Shown in pieces: positions 21,631-32,667 of a DNA stretch of 64,000 nt. Numbering within the stretch: position 1 is the stretch's first letter; each line of letters begins with the position of its first letter. The stretch spans positions 1-64,000 of the forward strand of contig JAIVFJ010000328.1 in assembly GCA_025765615.1 (NCBI GenBank), written 5' to 3'. Made by a program: the position numbers and the translations under genes. A model generated the notes under the pieces. That model ran no database searches. It worked only from the letters and a program-made list of their open reading frames with translations, and was not told the origin of the DNA. Source of the stretch: Zopfochytrium polystomum (Eukaryota > Chytridiomycota > Chytridiomycetes > Chytridiales > Chytridiaceae).

Positions 21631-22469
21631 GTTTGAGCGTGGCTGTTCGGTTTGCTGTGTTTGGAGGTTCGGTCTGTCTTCTTCTGATGTTGCTGCTGGT
21701 TTGGCGCGTGTTTTATAGGCGGCGGGCCAAGACTCGACTTGGCTCGCCTTTTTGCCTTCGTCCTTGGCTTTGCCCCTGTCAGTGGCTCCGCCACTGGGCT
21801 TCTCGCGATAACGACCACTAACTTTGGTTCACGAAAAGGTCAGTGATTCCACGAGAGAGCCCCTCTTTGCATTGCTCGCCTTGCATGCCAAATGTTTCAC
21901 TTGATGGAGAAAGTTGGGGTTTATATTGTGTTGAAGATTTTCATTCTATGTGAACCTACGACATAGTGAGCGTCACGTATGCGAATACAAACCGTTTCAT
22001 CTTTTGCGCAAAAGAGCTAAAAAAAGATTGGAGGTAATCGACAAGATGCGCTCCGCGGCTGACATAGGCAGGACACTGTCCACCGATGCGCCGTCGTGGT
22101 TGGGTTCGCAGCATACACAGACTTGAACCATTGATCAGCAGTCGATAAATTTGTGCCTGCCGAAGCAGTTCTTCGTCATGGTTCGAGTGCACACCATACG
22201 GTCGTGGAAGTCAAGAACCAGACCTGCCACACTGAGCGCTATCCTGATGAGGCCGGCTTGGGGAAGGTTGATGGATGTGTTTGCCGTGTTTAGGACACAC
22301 CAGTTGCTTAAAACAGTTTTACCAGTCATCCAATCCGTTTTTTCCAGTCGACCAGCCCTTAATATGGGCTGAGCCCTCTTCCTCGCCCACATCTTGCCTG
22401 GGTATCTCGATGACCCCTTCGTCGCTGTCGTCTCGCGGAGTTGTCAGGTTGTCGTTCAGATATCCGCAA
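21631..22469. other. Intergenic, no gene recognised
   Basis: Holds the thioredoxin promoter (minus strand) and AT-richer sequence beyond about 21.85 kb. Short open stretches on either strand show no domain pattern. Confidence 0.5.
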
Positions 22470-22575
22470 CACGCTTGGTTCTGCCAAGGTTCTTGGCTTT
22501 CTGCCATACCCGCCTTGCATTTCACTCTTCTCGTCACGCAGCCTCTGGCTGCATGAAATAATAAAAAAAAAGCTC
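22470..22575 (+). mobile_element. 5'-truncated LINE tail insertion
   Basis: About 100 bp match, in sense orientation, the last 3' UTR segment of the full-length LINE at 45.2 kb: 'acgcttggttctgccaaggt', 'catttcactcttctcgtcac', the terminal hairpin and 'aataat', then a short A-run. This is a typical dead-on-arrival LINE copy. No target duplication was recognised. Confidence 0.85.
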
Positions 22576-22849
22576 TTAACCAGCTGCGTCACAATTTTGT
22601 TGCACGCACCGCACGCTTGCGCCGCACTACCCTATTTTCACCGCACGCACCAAGAGCGCCACCACCAACTGCGCCCGCGCCAAGAACGCCGGCATGCGGC
22701 ACACCCACAAGTGTCGAAAAATATTGCTCCCCTTAGATCCTTCCAAAGGCGGCTTGACTACCTCTTGGACGACACCTCAGTTCCGAAAGCCAAGGCGCGT
22801 CGATCCGCGCCTAACGGCGCAGGCTCTCTGCCAACGTCTCCGTCAAGTT

Positions 22850-23850
22850 CATGAGAAGAACAGTTCTCAAACGGGCGAAAGGAGTCGGGAGTGCGCAAGC
22901 CGTTTCGTTCTGGCATTATGGTGGAAAGCCTGGATTCTTATCAAACCAAGACCTGGGATCTTTTGGTGGCTTCTTTCACTTCATGCCGGATGGAGGTCGA
23001 ATGGCCCTTTGTGGTAATGTTCTTTTGCGTGCTTCTCATTTCGACCCACACCCAGTTTATGTTTTTGGAAAACCGGCGACGAACAATGTGAAACTCGTCA
23101 GCACGACAATTTGCCATGCCCGTTCCAGTACGTCGCGCTCGCGCTGCCAAAAGATGTCGCCCCTGCCGCACATGCCCTCGCCACGTACTCCTGCAAGTCT
23201 CTATCCTACAAGCTCGCTCCCACCCCCAGGCCCGACGACCCTCATGAAGATGCGCTGGACCAAATTGGCTATGATTTTGTCTCCTTTCGTTTGAAGTTTG
23301 CAGTCGCTCAAGCCGTGTCGTCGCTGCATACGATTGAAGCCATGGATTTTTACCAAACCAAGAGCTTTGGTGATGTCGGGTATGCCAGGCGGAGATCTTT
23401 TGGGCTATCTTCAGAAACGTGTTTTTGCGTCTATTTCAACTCGATTCCGCACCTAACCGCAAAAACTTTAACCACTGATCGAGGATACCTTGATTGGCGA
23501 TTTCTTTGTCGAATCGTAAGGCATACATTACTTGGTCTTGACGCAATCCACCGAGCGAGCTACGCCCACCTTGACGTCAAGCTAGTGGTCAGTGTCAGAG
23601 AACAACTAGATTTCACCTAACACTCCCCCCTCGACGTGAAAATCTTCCACCTGCGTCACCCGACGCCAAATTATCAGAATATTTTTGTCGATGACACTCA
23701 AGATCAGCCGACCTTGAGGATCGGTGATTTTGGCATTGCGCAAAAGATGACCGACGAAGGCTTGTGCGACATCCAATTTGGTACAAAGTACTACTTGGAT
23801 CCTACGGACAAGTCAACTGTGACAGTCAGGAGTCTACCGTTGTAAAGGTA
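22850..23850 (+). pseudogene. Decayed protein-kinase domain
   Basis: Kinase landmarks are present but spread over shifted frames: MPGGDLLGYLQKRV (hinge and beginning of the C-lobe, about 23380), LCRIVRHTLLGLDAIHRA, YAHLDVK (catalytic-loop position, about 23565), then after in-frame stops NIFVDD, TLRIGDFGIAQ (DFG at 23725-23733) and FGTKYYLDP (activation-loop end). Catalytic-loop Asp, DFG and GT motifs persist, so the ancestor was an active kinase. No arrangement of short GT-AG introns seems to restore one frame. It lies immediately upstream of an LRR region and may have been one kinase-LRR gene. Confidence 0.65.
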
Positions 23851-23989
23851 CAGGTTCCTGATTTCGGCAAGTTACTTTGGCATTAACCTTTTCCTTCGCG
23901 AAACTAGATACTTGTTGAGTTCAAACGACTCCATTGTTTGAGGGTGGCCATGACGGTGCCTCGCTCGACAAATGCGATACCGTCAGTGA

Positions 23990-25602
23990 GGCAGGTAATA
24001 GCTGTGCTCAAGGCAAACAAGGGAGCTTGAGTCCGTCACTCCAGAAAATATTGCAGAGAGTCTTCGCAGTTCTGTGAGGAGTTTTTGCTTGAGATGGGCT
24101 AAGTTTGAGGATGACGGCTGGCCCATAATTGCCGACGCTTTAAAGCGGAACTCGACTCTTCGCTCGCTCGAATTCAGGCACTGCGATCGCGATGCCAAGA
24201 GCCTCCGTGGATTGGCATTAAATCTCATTAGTTCGGAGTGTTTAGTTCATGTGCGCCGCCTGAGGATGGAGACTTGTTGGCTCGCTGAACCGTCCCTTGC
24301 ACGCATTCTTCCGACAAAGAAGACTTTGTTTGAAATTGCGGTTTACGTTGGATATTTTCGTCAAGTCACTGAAGTGGAATGGACTCAAGCGTTGTGGAAG
24401 AACAGAACTCTCAAAGCCCTTACCCTGCGCGGACTTTTTGATTGAAAGCCGCAAATGGCACTTGCAAAAGTGCGAAATATTTGCGGAAACTCGTCTCGAC
24501 TTCAGCACTGTAGCAGATGGTGGCGAATTCGATTGCTTGCAGGAAATTCTCTCTTCAAGATCCAACTTTCTGCGTGTGCTCAGCATGATGAAGAATGGCA
24601 TTCACAGCGAAGGCGCGGATGCTCTTGCGAAGGGTCTTGCTTCAAATACTACTTCAACGACTCTGCACCTCTGCCAGAATCCGCTCGGAAATGCCGGTGT
24701 GACTTCACTAGCAAGTGCTCTTGTCTCAAACAAGACGCTTGTCCACCTTGAGCTTGACGCAACAAGTTCCGGTACAGCTGCTATCAACATTTTATTGGCT
24801 GCGATCTCAAATCATCAAAGCCCACTTGAAACCCCTCGGAATCGCCAAAAGTGGCGTTATGGACGAGGTTACAACGGCAATTCTGGAATGCCTTCGTTCA
24901 AACTTGCGGTTGCGGTGTCTTCGACTGTGCGGAATATCTCTCACCAGGGCCAGCTTCACGACTATCGCACGAGCAGTCATCGAATCGCAGCATCCCAACC
25001 TCAACCGAATGGACTTTGCTGTAGCCATTTACTCCCACCGTTGGGCACACCCCACCATCCAACCTTTGCAGCGCGCCGGAAGGAGGTCGAGCCAAACACA
25101 GTTACGAGCGGCGCTGAACGCGTTCCTGCATCAGTCCGATAAAATCTCCGTCTCCCTGCCTAACTTTGTGTTGAGCTGGCCGTTCCCTGACGAAGCCTCC
25201 ACAGCGATGCATATCCGGGCGATTCAGGCTCGCAGCGAAAGATATTTATGCCATTTCCATTTCTTTCAGTGTCCTCGAGTAGATATCGACGGACCGTGGG
25301 CAGATGCAGCGCAGCAAATGTTGGTTGCGGGGAGGGGGTGGTGCCGACTGGGAAAGACCACACCGCCACACGACGTTGCACGGCGAATACTGGAGCACTT
25401 TTGGCCTCACGATTCCAGGGCCTGCAGTGCGGGGTTGCTCCAGGACGTGCGAGCCGTCGCTGGTGCCGTGACGCGGCGGGACTCGCTCGGGTGGATTGTG
25501 CGGGAAATCGGGACTGAGGAGGAGGAGTTCAGCTTGTGGGTTTTAATTGACCGCTGTCGGCGGTTCTTGAATCACCGGCGGGCAATGAACTTTTCAGGTT
25601 GA
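23990..25602 (+). pseudogene. Leucine-rich-repeat (RI-like) protein gene with frameshifts
   Basis: Repeats with the helical RI/NLR pattern, 'A.aLa.gLasN.tLt.L.L..N.lG..G...La.aL..N', run through three frames: WPIIADALKRNSTLRSLEF, then GADALAKGLASNTTSTTLHL and GVTSLASALVSNKTLVHLEL, then TTAILECLRSNLRLRCLRL. The switches fall in short homopolymers: a T-run at about 24434 and CCCC at about 24833. The C-terminus (to 25602) is open, without repeats, ending HRRAMNFSG. If those two shifts are sequence errors, the gene could be intact from about 24074. Otherwise it is a relic, possibly joined to the kinase remnant upstream. Confidence 0.6.
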
Positions 25603-25971
25603 CGGTTAAAAAAAAAAGTTAAATCCTATCTTTCGCATGTCCGTTTTTGCAACAACTAACGGAGCGGCGAGTGAGAGCAGAAGCCGCTTGGAAGCAAATG
25701 ACTATAGGACTATTCAAAAAAAAAAAAAAACAAAAAAAAAAAAAAACAGATGCATCGCTTCCTCTCGCGGCACCTCGGCTCGCTCAGCAAGACCGAGTGG
25801 AAATATTAATAAGCGTTTAGCCGCCGCCGCACCCGGCTCCGTCCAGGCTCTGTGTCTGTCTGTCTGTCTGTCTTCGGCCCCCTCTGTCTCTGTTGTGCAT
25901 TCCCAAGGCCACAACAAACCAACAAGCAGATCTTCACCACAGCAAAAACTCAACAACAACAAGAGAGAGCA
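25603..25971. other. Promoter and 5' leader of PHO85
   Basis: Contains two long A-runs (about 25717-25747) and a CTGTCTGT repeat near 25855-25875. No other gene was recognised. Confidence 0.5.
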
Positions 25972-27211
25972 ATGCAGCAGGCGGAGGTGGGTGACTGACT
26001 GACCTCGACTGACCCACGCACACTGCACCACTGCGAGGGGAGGGTGCGCGATGATGCGATGATGAGGCGATGAGGCGATGAGGCGATGAGGCGATGAGGC
26101 CGCGCGCGAGAGAGAGATCGCCCTTCCCCTAACCCCCCCTCGCTCTTCACACTTCCTTCTTCGAAAACGCACTCGCTCCAATCAATCAACGATCGGCCCG
26201 ATCTCCGCCCCCGCTAGCGCTATCTTCGCCTTGAAAAGCTCGGCGAGGGCACCTACGCCACCGTCTACAAGGCGAAAAACAAGCTCACCAACGAGATCGT
26301 TGCGCTGAAGGAGATCAACCTGGACCCGGAGGAAGGCGCCCCGTCCACGGCCATTCGCGAGATCTCTCTCATGAAGGAGCTGCGCCACAACAACATCCTG
26401 CGCCTCTACGACGTCATCCACACCGAAAAGACCCTCACCCTGGTGTTTGAGCACATGGACCAGGACCTGAAAAAGTACATGGACTCGCAGGGAAACGGCG
26501 GCGCCCTCAGCCCGCAGCTTTGCAAGCATTTTATGCAGCAGCTGCTCAACGGCATCGCCTTTTGCCACGAGAACCGCGTGCTGCACCGCGACCTGAAACC
26601 GCAAAACCTGGTGAGAGTTGTTGTTCGTTTTTCGTTCGGGCAGGGGGGGGGTGATTCCAAAAGATTCTTGTCCGTTTCGCTGAACGCCGTCACACAAGCT
26701 CATCAACCAGCGGATGGAGCTCAAGCTGGCGGACTTTGGGCTCGCGCGCGCGTTTGGAATCCCAGTAAACACGTTCTCGAACGAGGTCGTAACCCTGTGG
26801 TACCGCGCGCCCGACGTGCTCCTCGGCTCCCGCAACTACTCGACGTCCATCGACATTTGGTCCGCTGGCTGCATCATGGCCGAAATGTGCTCGGGCAAGC
26901 CGCTGTTCCCGGGGAAAACCAACGAAGACCAGCTGACCAGGATATTCAAGCTCCTCGGCACGCCCAGCGAAGCCACCTGGCCCCACGTCTCGGAGCTGCC
27001 AGAGTTTAAAAAGATTTTTCCGTACTACCCGCCGCAGCCCCTCCAGAGCAAGCTTCCCATGATCGAGCCGGTCGGCCTCGACATCCTCATGCGCATGATC
27101 GAGTACCAGCCGCAACGGAGGATCACGGCCAAGGACGCGCTGACTCACGCCTACTTTGCCGGCGCTGCGCCGTACGGGACGGTGGCGGGGATGTATTCAA
27201 ACGCACAGTAA
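25972..27211 (+). CDS. PHO85: Cyclin-dependent kinase, Pho85/CDK5 type
   Basis: Exons 25972-25986, 26218-26610 and 26699-27211 encode 306 residues; yeast Pho85 has about the same length. The tiny first exon (MQQAE) is inferred from phase and puts the catalytic Lys at 36 and the PSTAIRE Glu at 53, the yeast numbering. Motifs: [12 protein letters not shown] (Gly loop), [79 protein letters not shown] matches Pho85/CDK5 kinases, which need no T-loop phosphorylation. It would partner Pcl-type cyclins and control phosphate response, cell cycle and polarity (known for the family). The first intron holds a short tandem repeat. Confidence 0.93.
26050..26105. repeat. gatgaggc tandem repeat in PHO85 intron 1
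   Basis: Five head-to-tail copies of the 8-mer gatgaggc follow related 'gatgatgc' units inside the inferred 231-nt first intron. Confidence 0.85.
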
Positions 27212-27795
27212 ATGCGCGTTCGGTCTGCAGGGCGTATCTTGATTCGTTTGCTCGAATGGCGTGTGTGTGTGTGTGTGGCAGTTAGTGATTGGGTATATAT
27301 TGGCGCTCAGCACAGTGAAAAGGAGTTGGGAGCATGGTCCCCGCACATCCGGCAGTGCCTGTTCTCGCTCTCTCCCCCTCGCTTTCTTTTTATTTTTGTT
27401 TCTTGGCCCGTTAGCATAAAATAGATCCTTGTTGAAATTACAACCACAATCGTATGAATTGGTATCGGCCTATTTTGTCGTGCAGTCTGTCCACTTACCC
27501 TACCAGGTCTAGTCACGAACGCTCAAGGGCGCGAAGCAACTAAGTTTGATACGCGGTCAGCCAATGTCGAAGCCCCCAAGTGGCACTTAATCGAGTAGTT
27601 ATTTATGTATTTTTGCCCGTTCAAACGAATGTTTGCTGATACAAACAACCAAACAAGCAACGTAAATATACTTTACCCGCGGCTGGCTCCATCGGTGACA
27701 CGCGCCGTCGAATGCCTGATGTAAAACTCCAAAAAAAGGAAGAAGTTTTGATTCACGCAAATTCAAATTCACGCATCCCCCACAGATTTCACAAC
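27212..27795. other. Intergenic, no gene recognised
   Basis: 3' flank of PHO85 with a short (GT)n at about 27260-27278. No coding or RNA feature could be supported. Confidence 0.5.
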
Positions 27796-27799
27796 GCGC

Positions 27800-29870
27800 A
27801 TGTGGTCGACCTCCTCAACCTCGAGCTCGGGCCACGGCGTCGCCGGAGACGGCAACGGCTCTCTCACCGCGGCTATCCGTCGTGTCTCAGCCCGTCCCGC
27901 TCCACTTCGCGCTTTTCGTCGTGGCTGCCTTCTGCTGGCTCGTCGCTGCGGCTACTCCCGCCGCCGCCACCGAGTTCGCCCTCGTCGCACAGTTGTTCCA
28001 GCTGTATTCAACGCAGCCGGAGCTGCGTGACGGGAAGAGTTTAATGCCACGCACGAATGGCAGGAAGCCAAGATCCTTGACAGAACTAAGTACGTTGCCG
28101 CTAACAGGCCACCCCAGCCGCTTGCCCACCGGGAAGGAAATAAAGAAAAGGCAACACAACAACCCAACTTGCCCGTCAATAACGTCAAACTTGCCTGGCA
28201 GGTTGTGCCCAACGCAACCGCCTATCGCGTCGTGCTCGGCGGTTGTGGCCGACAGCGTGACGGGAAATACGGTCGACCTCTACGACCTGCCCGTGGGCCA
28301 GCCGTGCAACTTTACCGTCCTAGCCCTCAACAACACCGCTCTCAGACGACGACCGTCCTCGGCTCGTCGACGTTAGTCAACGTCGCGCCGTTTGTCCCGT
28401 CCTCCACTGCTGGGTTCTGGATCTACGACAACACATTGCAGTTCGAGCACCGTCCGGCGCTCCGTCTACTCGAACGCCACGGAAATCTACTACGGGTACC
28501 TGTATGAAAGAGCGGCGAATGGCAGCGTCAGCAGGCTGGTCGAGCGGACCTCGCTCGACGGATACACCTTTTCCGGCAACAAGACCGTGCTAACCGGCGC
28601 GTGCTGCAAGCTCGAGCGAATCCGGTTCAGCGTCCATCCTTTTACCGGAGCCATCGTCATGTGGGCGCATTTCGAGCGTACTCACGACTACGGCCTCGGA
28701 TGGGTGGCCGTCGCGCACAGGAACCCCACGGACAACGCGCTGAGCTTCGACGGCCCGTGCGCCCTCGGCCACGACTCGCGCGACCTTGATTTCTTTCCGA
28801 CGACGACGGGAAGACCTACCTGGTCTCGGTGACTAGTTCAAACTCGGACATGAACATTTATCGGCTCTCGGACGCCTGGACCGCCGTCAATTCTCTGCTC
28901 GTGATGGTCAACAAGGGCGCGTTCTGCGAGGCGCCCTCGACCGTCAAGGGCGCGGACGGATGGTTCTACCTCTTTACGTCGCGAGCGTCGGGGTGGCTGC
29001 CTTCCGCACCGCACGTCATCGCGGCGAGGAGCATGGCCGGGCCGTGGACCGCAGCCCAGGCCCGTCGGGAACGCCGCCACTTTCGGCGCGCAGTCCGGCG
29101 GCGTTGTGACGCTTGCCGTCCCAACGGCGGGCGTTGACCCGCAGCAGCAACAGGCTCAGCCGCCTTTGGCCATGTTCGCGGACCGCTGGTCCGGCTTATG
29201 CTCCCCGTCCAAGCCAGCAACTATTTTGGGGTTCCACTTCTTCCGCGCCGTCGCCTACACTGACGCCGCGACCGTTACCGCAACCGCCGAGTCGCTCTTT
29301 GGCATCCAAGCCGGAAGGATCCTCTCTATAGGCAAGCCCATCACCGCGTCGGGACCCTCTCCTTCGCTGCACTTCGTGAACGACGGAATGAGTTCGGACC
29401 CCGGGGCTGTGTACGCACCAAAGTCGGTGCCGTTTTGGGTGCAGATTTACCTCGAGGCGCCAGCCTCCCTCGCTCAGATTGATGTGGCGTTCAAGATGGT
29501 CCACGGGTTGGAGACCTACGTGCAGTACACCGTGCTTGCATCCAACTCGTCTGCGGGTCCGTTTGATTTGGTCGCGGACATGTCCACAGCCGTTGACGTC
29601 GGGTTCAGTGCCGCGTGGCTCAACGCTACTTCCCCAGCCAGTCGCACAGCTTATCAATACGTTCGAGTGAATGTTTCGAAGGTCGTCAACGAAGTTAATA
29701 ACCACGAGGCGGACTGGGCGACAGATTGTGAATTTGACTTTGCCAAGTTTTACTGCACGTCGCAACCTGACCACGTGTTGTCAAAGAAGAATCAGTGTTT
29801 GGTGCCGTTCAATCGTTCATCTCACGTTCAAACGCCAAAGCAGCAGGAACATCTGGGTTCACGAGAATAA
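27800..29870 (+). pseudogene. GH43-type glycosidase gene (secreted; FN3-like and discoidin-like domains), frameshifted and LINE-interrupted
   Basis: Order: a signal-peptide-like hydrophobic stretch (FALFVVAAFCWLVAAA, about 27905), an inserted LINE tail, an FN3-like segment (NNVKLAWQVVPNATAYRVV), then a GH43-like beta-propeller: TGAIVMWAHFE, GHDSRDLDFF (about 28768), DDDGKTYLV, FCEAPSTVKGADGWFYLFTS, AGPWT and TFGAQSGGV. The C-terminus has a discoidin-like pattern (FWVQIYLEAPASLAQIDVAF ... YQYVRVNVSK). The closest match I know is the exo-beta-1,3-galactanase-like GH43 branch. At least five frame changes (about 28240, 28345, 28450, 28805, 29060) lack introns to explain them. The ancestral enzyme would have acted outside the cell on plant or algal galactans or arabinans. 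Confidence 0.65.
28003..28170 (-). mobile_element. 5'-truncated LINE tail insertion in the GH43 gene
   Basis: About 165 bp match the 3' end of the full-length LINE in reverse orientation, including 'agctgcgtgacgggaagagt', 'agaagccaag'-like and 'ccttgacagaac' blocks, the 'ggccaccc' block and the A/C-rich upstream part. It sits between the signal-peptide region and the FN3-like region. It is more diverged than the 22.5-kb copy and lacks a clear poly(A), so it looks older. Confidence 0.8.
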
Positions 29871-29967
29871 TATATATAGACACCTCGCCAAAAGAAAACT
29901 GAAACCCTGGCATCAAAAGCCCTTCTTTTCATTCATCTTCCTCCTCGGAATAGGACTCGGTCGAAAG

Positions 29968-32202
29968 TCATTGCGGACGTTCCCCACCGCATGCCCCACA
30001 CTTCAGAAGGATCTGGACCATATTGCGGTCCTCCCGCCTAGTAGCAGCCGCGACAGGCGTATCTCCCTGGTTATCTCTTGCATTAACGTCGGCGCCTCGG
30101 GCAATGAGCATTTCAACCAGGTCGGACCAGCTGACGAGGTGAAGCGCGGTCTGCCCGCCCGCGGTGCGTGCGTCCACGTCCGTATGTGCGCTCATCAGCA
30201 GCCGCTGCACGACTTCGCGACCATCGCGCTCGTAATTCTCCCAGTCTCGGACAGCGGCGACGTGCAGCGGCGTCCATCCTTCGCTGTCGTGGCTGGCTGC
30301 CGCCGTGCCGTCCCCGCGGTCGAGGAGGAGGCTGACTATTGCCGGTGCGCTTCGCTTGTTGTTGACCGCAAGGTGGAGCGGGGTGCGGCCCACTACGTCT
30401 TTAAGACCAGACAGAGCGCCGGCAGACAGAAGAGCCGCAGCAGCCGGAGCGACACCGTGCTCGGCGGCGCAATGCAAAGGTGTAGCTCCGGCCGGGTCGA
30501 GCGTTCGCGCGACGATGTTGGAGCCTCGCGCAAGAAGAAGGCGGACTACACGAGCACCTCTGCTGGCGGCAAGGTTTGCTGACGCGGCGAAATGAAGCGC
30601 GCTCCAGCCGCGCTCGTCGCAAAAATCGATGTCGGCCCCCGCACGCAGGAGAAACGCAACGGCGTCACCTTGGCCGACGCTTGCAGCCACCAGCAAGGCC
30701 TCGTTCCGCAATATGTGTTCGTCTACCGCGTCCTCAAGCAAAAACGGGATCATGTCTGTGCGCCCAGACCTCGCCGTGCCCACCAACGCGCGGCGGCGCA
30801 CCGCTTGCGGGTATGGAGCGTTCAGAAGCAGAAGCTCCATAATATCTCTGTCGGCAGGACCCTCCTCTTTGGTGACTACTGCTTCTGCCGCGGTCAGAAT
30901 GCACTTCTGCACGTCGTTGGCAGATAGGCTCGTGATGAAGGGCATCATGAGCGAAACATTGGTCAGTTGGCCTTGGCACGCTGCTTGCCGAAGAACGAAT
31001 GCCGCGGTGCCAAAGTTGTTCCAATCGTGATCGCGAGGGTGGCATTCAGTCCAGTTAACGAGGGTGATGGTTACTTTGAGAACGAGAAGCCTGTTGCTTA
31101 GTTTAACGTCACCCTTCGTGATCCGCGGTAAACACGTCCTCAAGACGTCGGTGTCATTATTCAGGACGGACGCGACGAAAACGGCTGGGGCGATATCAAA
31201 GAGGAGTGCGGGGCGGTCAGTGGTCAGGAACTCGAGGAGCGGCCTTGCAGCAGGGCGCATAGCTGCAAAAGTTGCCGTCGCGCATACATCTAGGGATCGG
31301 CCTCTTTGTGCGAGAAGGGCCTCAACCTCCAGAAACAGCGAGACGGAGGCCGCCAGCCCGACGAACCCCGAAAAGTTGAGGCACAGCGGGGCTGGGTCTA
31401 CGTACGCGAGATCCAAGTCTTGCGGGGCCGCCTGCGCCAACAGCCGCAACATGGGCTTGAACTGGGACGGTGGCGGAGGCAGCTTCGATGTCATACGCTT
31501 CTCAAAGCACTGCAAAAAGTCTCTTGACGCCCAGCAACATTCTCGGCAGGAAAAGTGGTCAAGACCGGAGTCATCCAGGCGCCTGAATTGCATCAGTACA
31601 GACATGATGGTGGGGTCGAGTTGGAAAAGTATCGCCAGCCCTGCCCAGTAGGTTGACGGCAGCTTATTCCAAGGGATGGCCGCCAGAAGCTCAACCACAA
31701 AGGACGCGGAGGGGAGATCAGCCCTGGGGTACCAACGATCGCGATCGTCGGGAAATCCTGCGCGCTGGAAGAGAGCGTTCCCGTAAAAGTATCCCGTCGT
31801 GTCGACATCACCGTGATGCATGAAGCAAGTGAAGGCAAGCCAGGGCGAGTTCCTTCGCAGTGCCTTGTGCAAGAAGGCGATGCCACCTTCGGGAGCGTAG
31901 CTGCCCGCACTTAGTCTCGGGTCACCAAAGGTCGCCAGCCCCCACCGCTTGGACGCAGCGGCGCTCAGTATCGTCGTGCGCAGGTGGCGGACCGCGAACG
32001 ACAGCGAGCTGAAGACGGCGGCATCGACTGCGTCCCGGAGCGATCGCGAAGCCCTGCGGAGCCGAAGGAGGTCGGAGGGCGACAGGAGCACGGCAATGCC
32101 ACGCAGGACGTGATGGGCGCCGGTGACCACGTTCTCGAGTGCCTCTGGGTGGCGGCGGAGGTGACGGCGGGCAGCCGCGACCCCGCGGCTTCGTCTCGGC
32201 AT
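29968..32202 (-). CDS. F-box-like protein with C-terminal ankyrin repeats
   Basis: A single exon encodes 744 residues. After a basic start (MPRRSRGVAAARRHLRRH), an F-box-like helix set (about 30-65) reads VLLSPSDLLRLRRASRSLRD. The middle (about 70-480) is helical with no named motif and contains SCRECCWASRDFL-type cysteines. From about 490 to 735 run ankyrin repeats with typical cores: GWSALHFAASANL, GATPLHCAAEHG, GRTPLHLAVNNK, GWTPLHVAAVRD, GQTALHLVSWSD, GDTPVAAATRRED. Likely a substrate-recognition subunit of an SCF ubiquitin ligase (inference; the F-box is weak). It is divergent from the WW-ankyrin gene at 32668, 465 bp apart. Confidence 0.85.
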   Translation of the reverse strand: MPRRSRGVAAARRHLRRHPEALENVVTGAHHVLRGIAVLLSPSDLLRLRRASRSLRDAVDAAVFSSLSFAVRHLRTTILSAAASKRWGLATFGDPRLSAGSYAPEGGIAFLHKALRRNSPWLAFTCFMHHGDVDTTGYFYGNALFQRAGFPDDRDRWYPRADLPSASFVVELLAAIPWNKLPSTYWAGLAILFQLDPTIMSVLMQFRRLDDSGLDHFSCRECCWASRDFLQCFEKRMTSKLPPPPSQFKPMLRLLAQAAPQDLDLAYVDPAPLCLNFSGFVGLAASVSLFLEVEALLAQRGRSLDVCATATFAAMRPAARPLLEFLTTDRPALLFDIAPAVFVASVLNNDTDVLRTCLPRITKGDVKLSNRLLVLKVTITLVNWTECHPRDHDWNNFGTAAFVLRQAACQGQLTNVSLMMPFITSLSANDVQKCILTAAEAVVTKEEGPADRDIMELLLLNAPYPQAVRRRALVGTARSGRTDMIPFLLEDAVDEHILRNEALLVAASVGQGDAVAFLLRAGADIDFCDERGWSALHFAASANLAASRGARVVRLLLARGSNIVARTLDPAGATPLHCAAEHGVAPAAAALLSAGALSGLKDVVGRTPLHLAVNNKRSAPAIVSLLLDRGDGTAAASHDSEGWTPLHVAAVRDWENYERDGREVVQRLLMSAHTDVDARTAGGQTALHLVSWSDLVEMLIARGADVNARDNQGDTPVAAATRREDRNMVQILLKCGACGGERPQ

Positions 32203-32667
32203 GTGCAGAAGGTGGTGGCAATGCGACGGGCCTCGCAGCGTTATGAATTGTGCGGCGCAGTCATGGGCCAGAAAGTGAATCTTTTCTTTTCCCCAACTCT
32301 CGATTCATGATGTTATTGTTCTCTTTTGTTCCTTCTGGGGTTCCGAATGCCGCTTGGAAGTCCACCCTCACAAGAGAACCAGATCTCTGAGGTCCTCGAG
32401 GTCCAACCGGCGGGTAATTTCAGCGGAGATAGGATCGTGTCAGCTTCTTTTCAACGCTGTGCGGAGAGACTACAGGCCTCGCGATGCTGGGGACAACCGA
32501 ACCCGAATGCCTCCGAATTTCGCCCAGGCATATGTGGCTTGCCTGGGCGCTTGGTAACAACGGCAGAGTAGGGCGTTTGAGCGAAGTACGCAAGCGTTTT
32601 CTATCTTTTCCCGCCACACCCTCCACCCTGCCGTGTCAAAGTCAGAAAGTGTCCCTTTGACCACCCA
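32203..32667. promoter_or_regulatory. Divergent intergenic region between two ankyrin-type genes
   Basis: 465 bp separate the start codons of the minus-strand F-box/ankyrin gene and the plus-strand WW-ankyrin gene. It must hold both promoters. No TATA box or factor site stands out. Confidence 0.45.

Noticed and set aside
23570..23640. Short intron between the kinase catalytic loop and DFG segments as an explanation of the stops
   Set aside because: It would fix one break only; the hinge region (about 23380-23460) also changes frame without usable splice sites.
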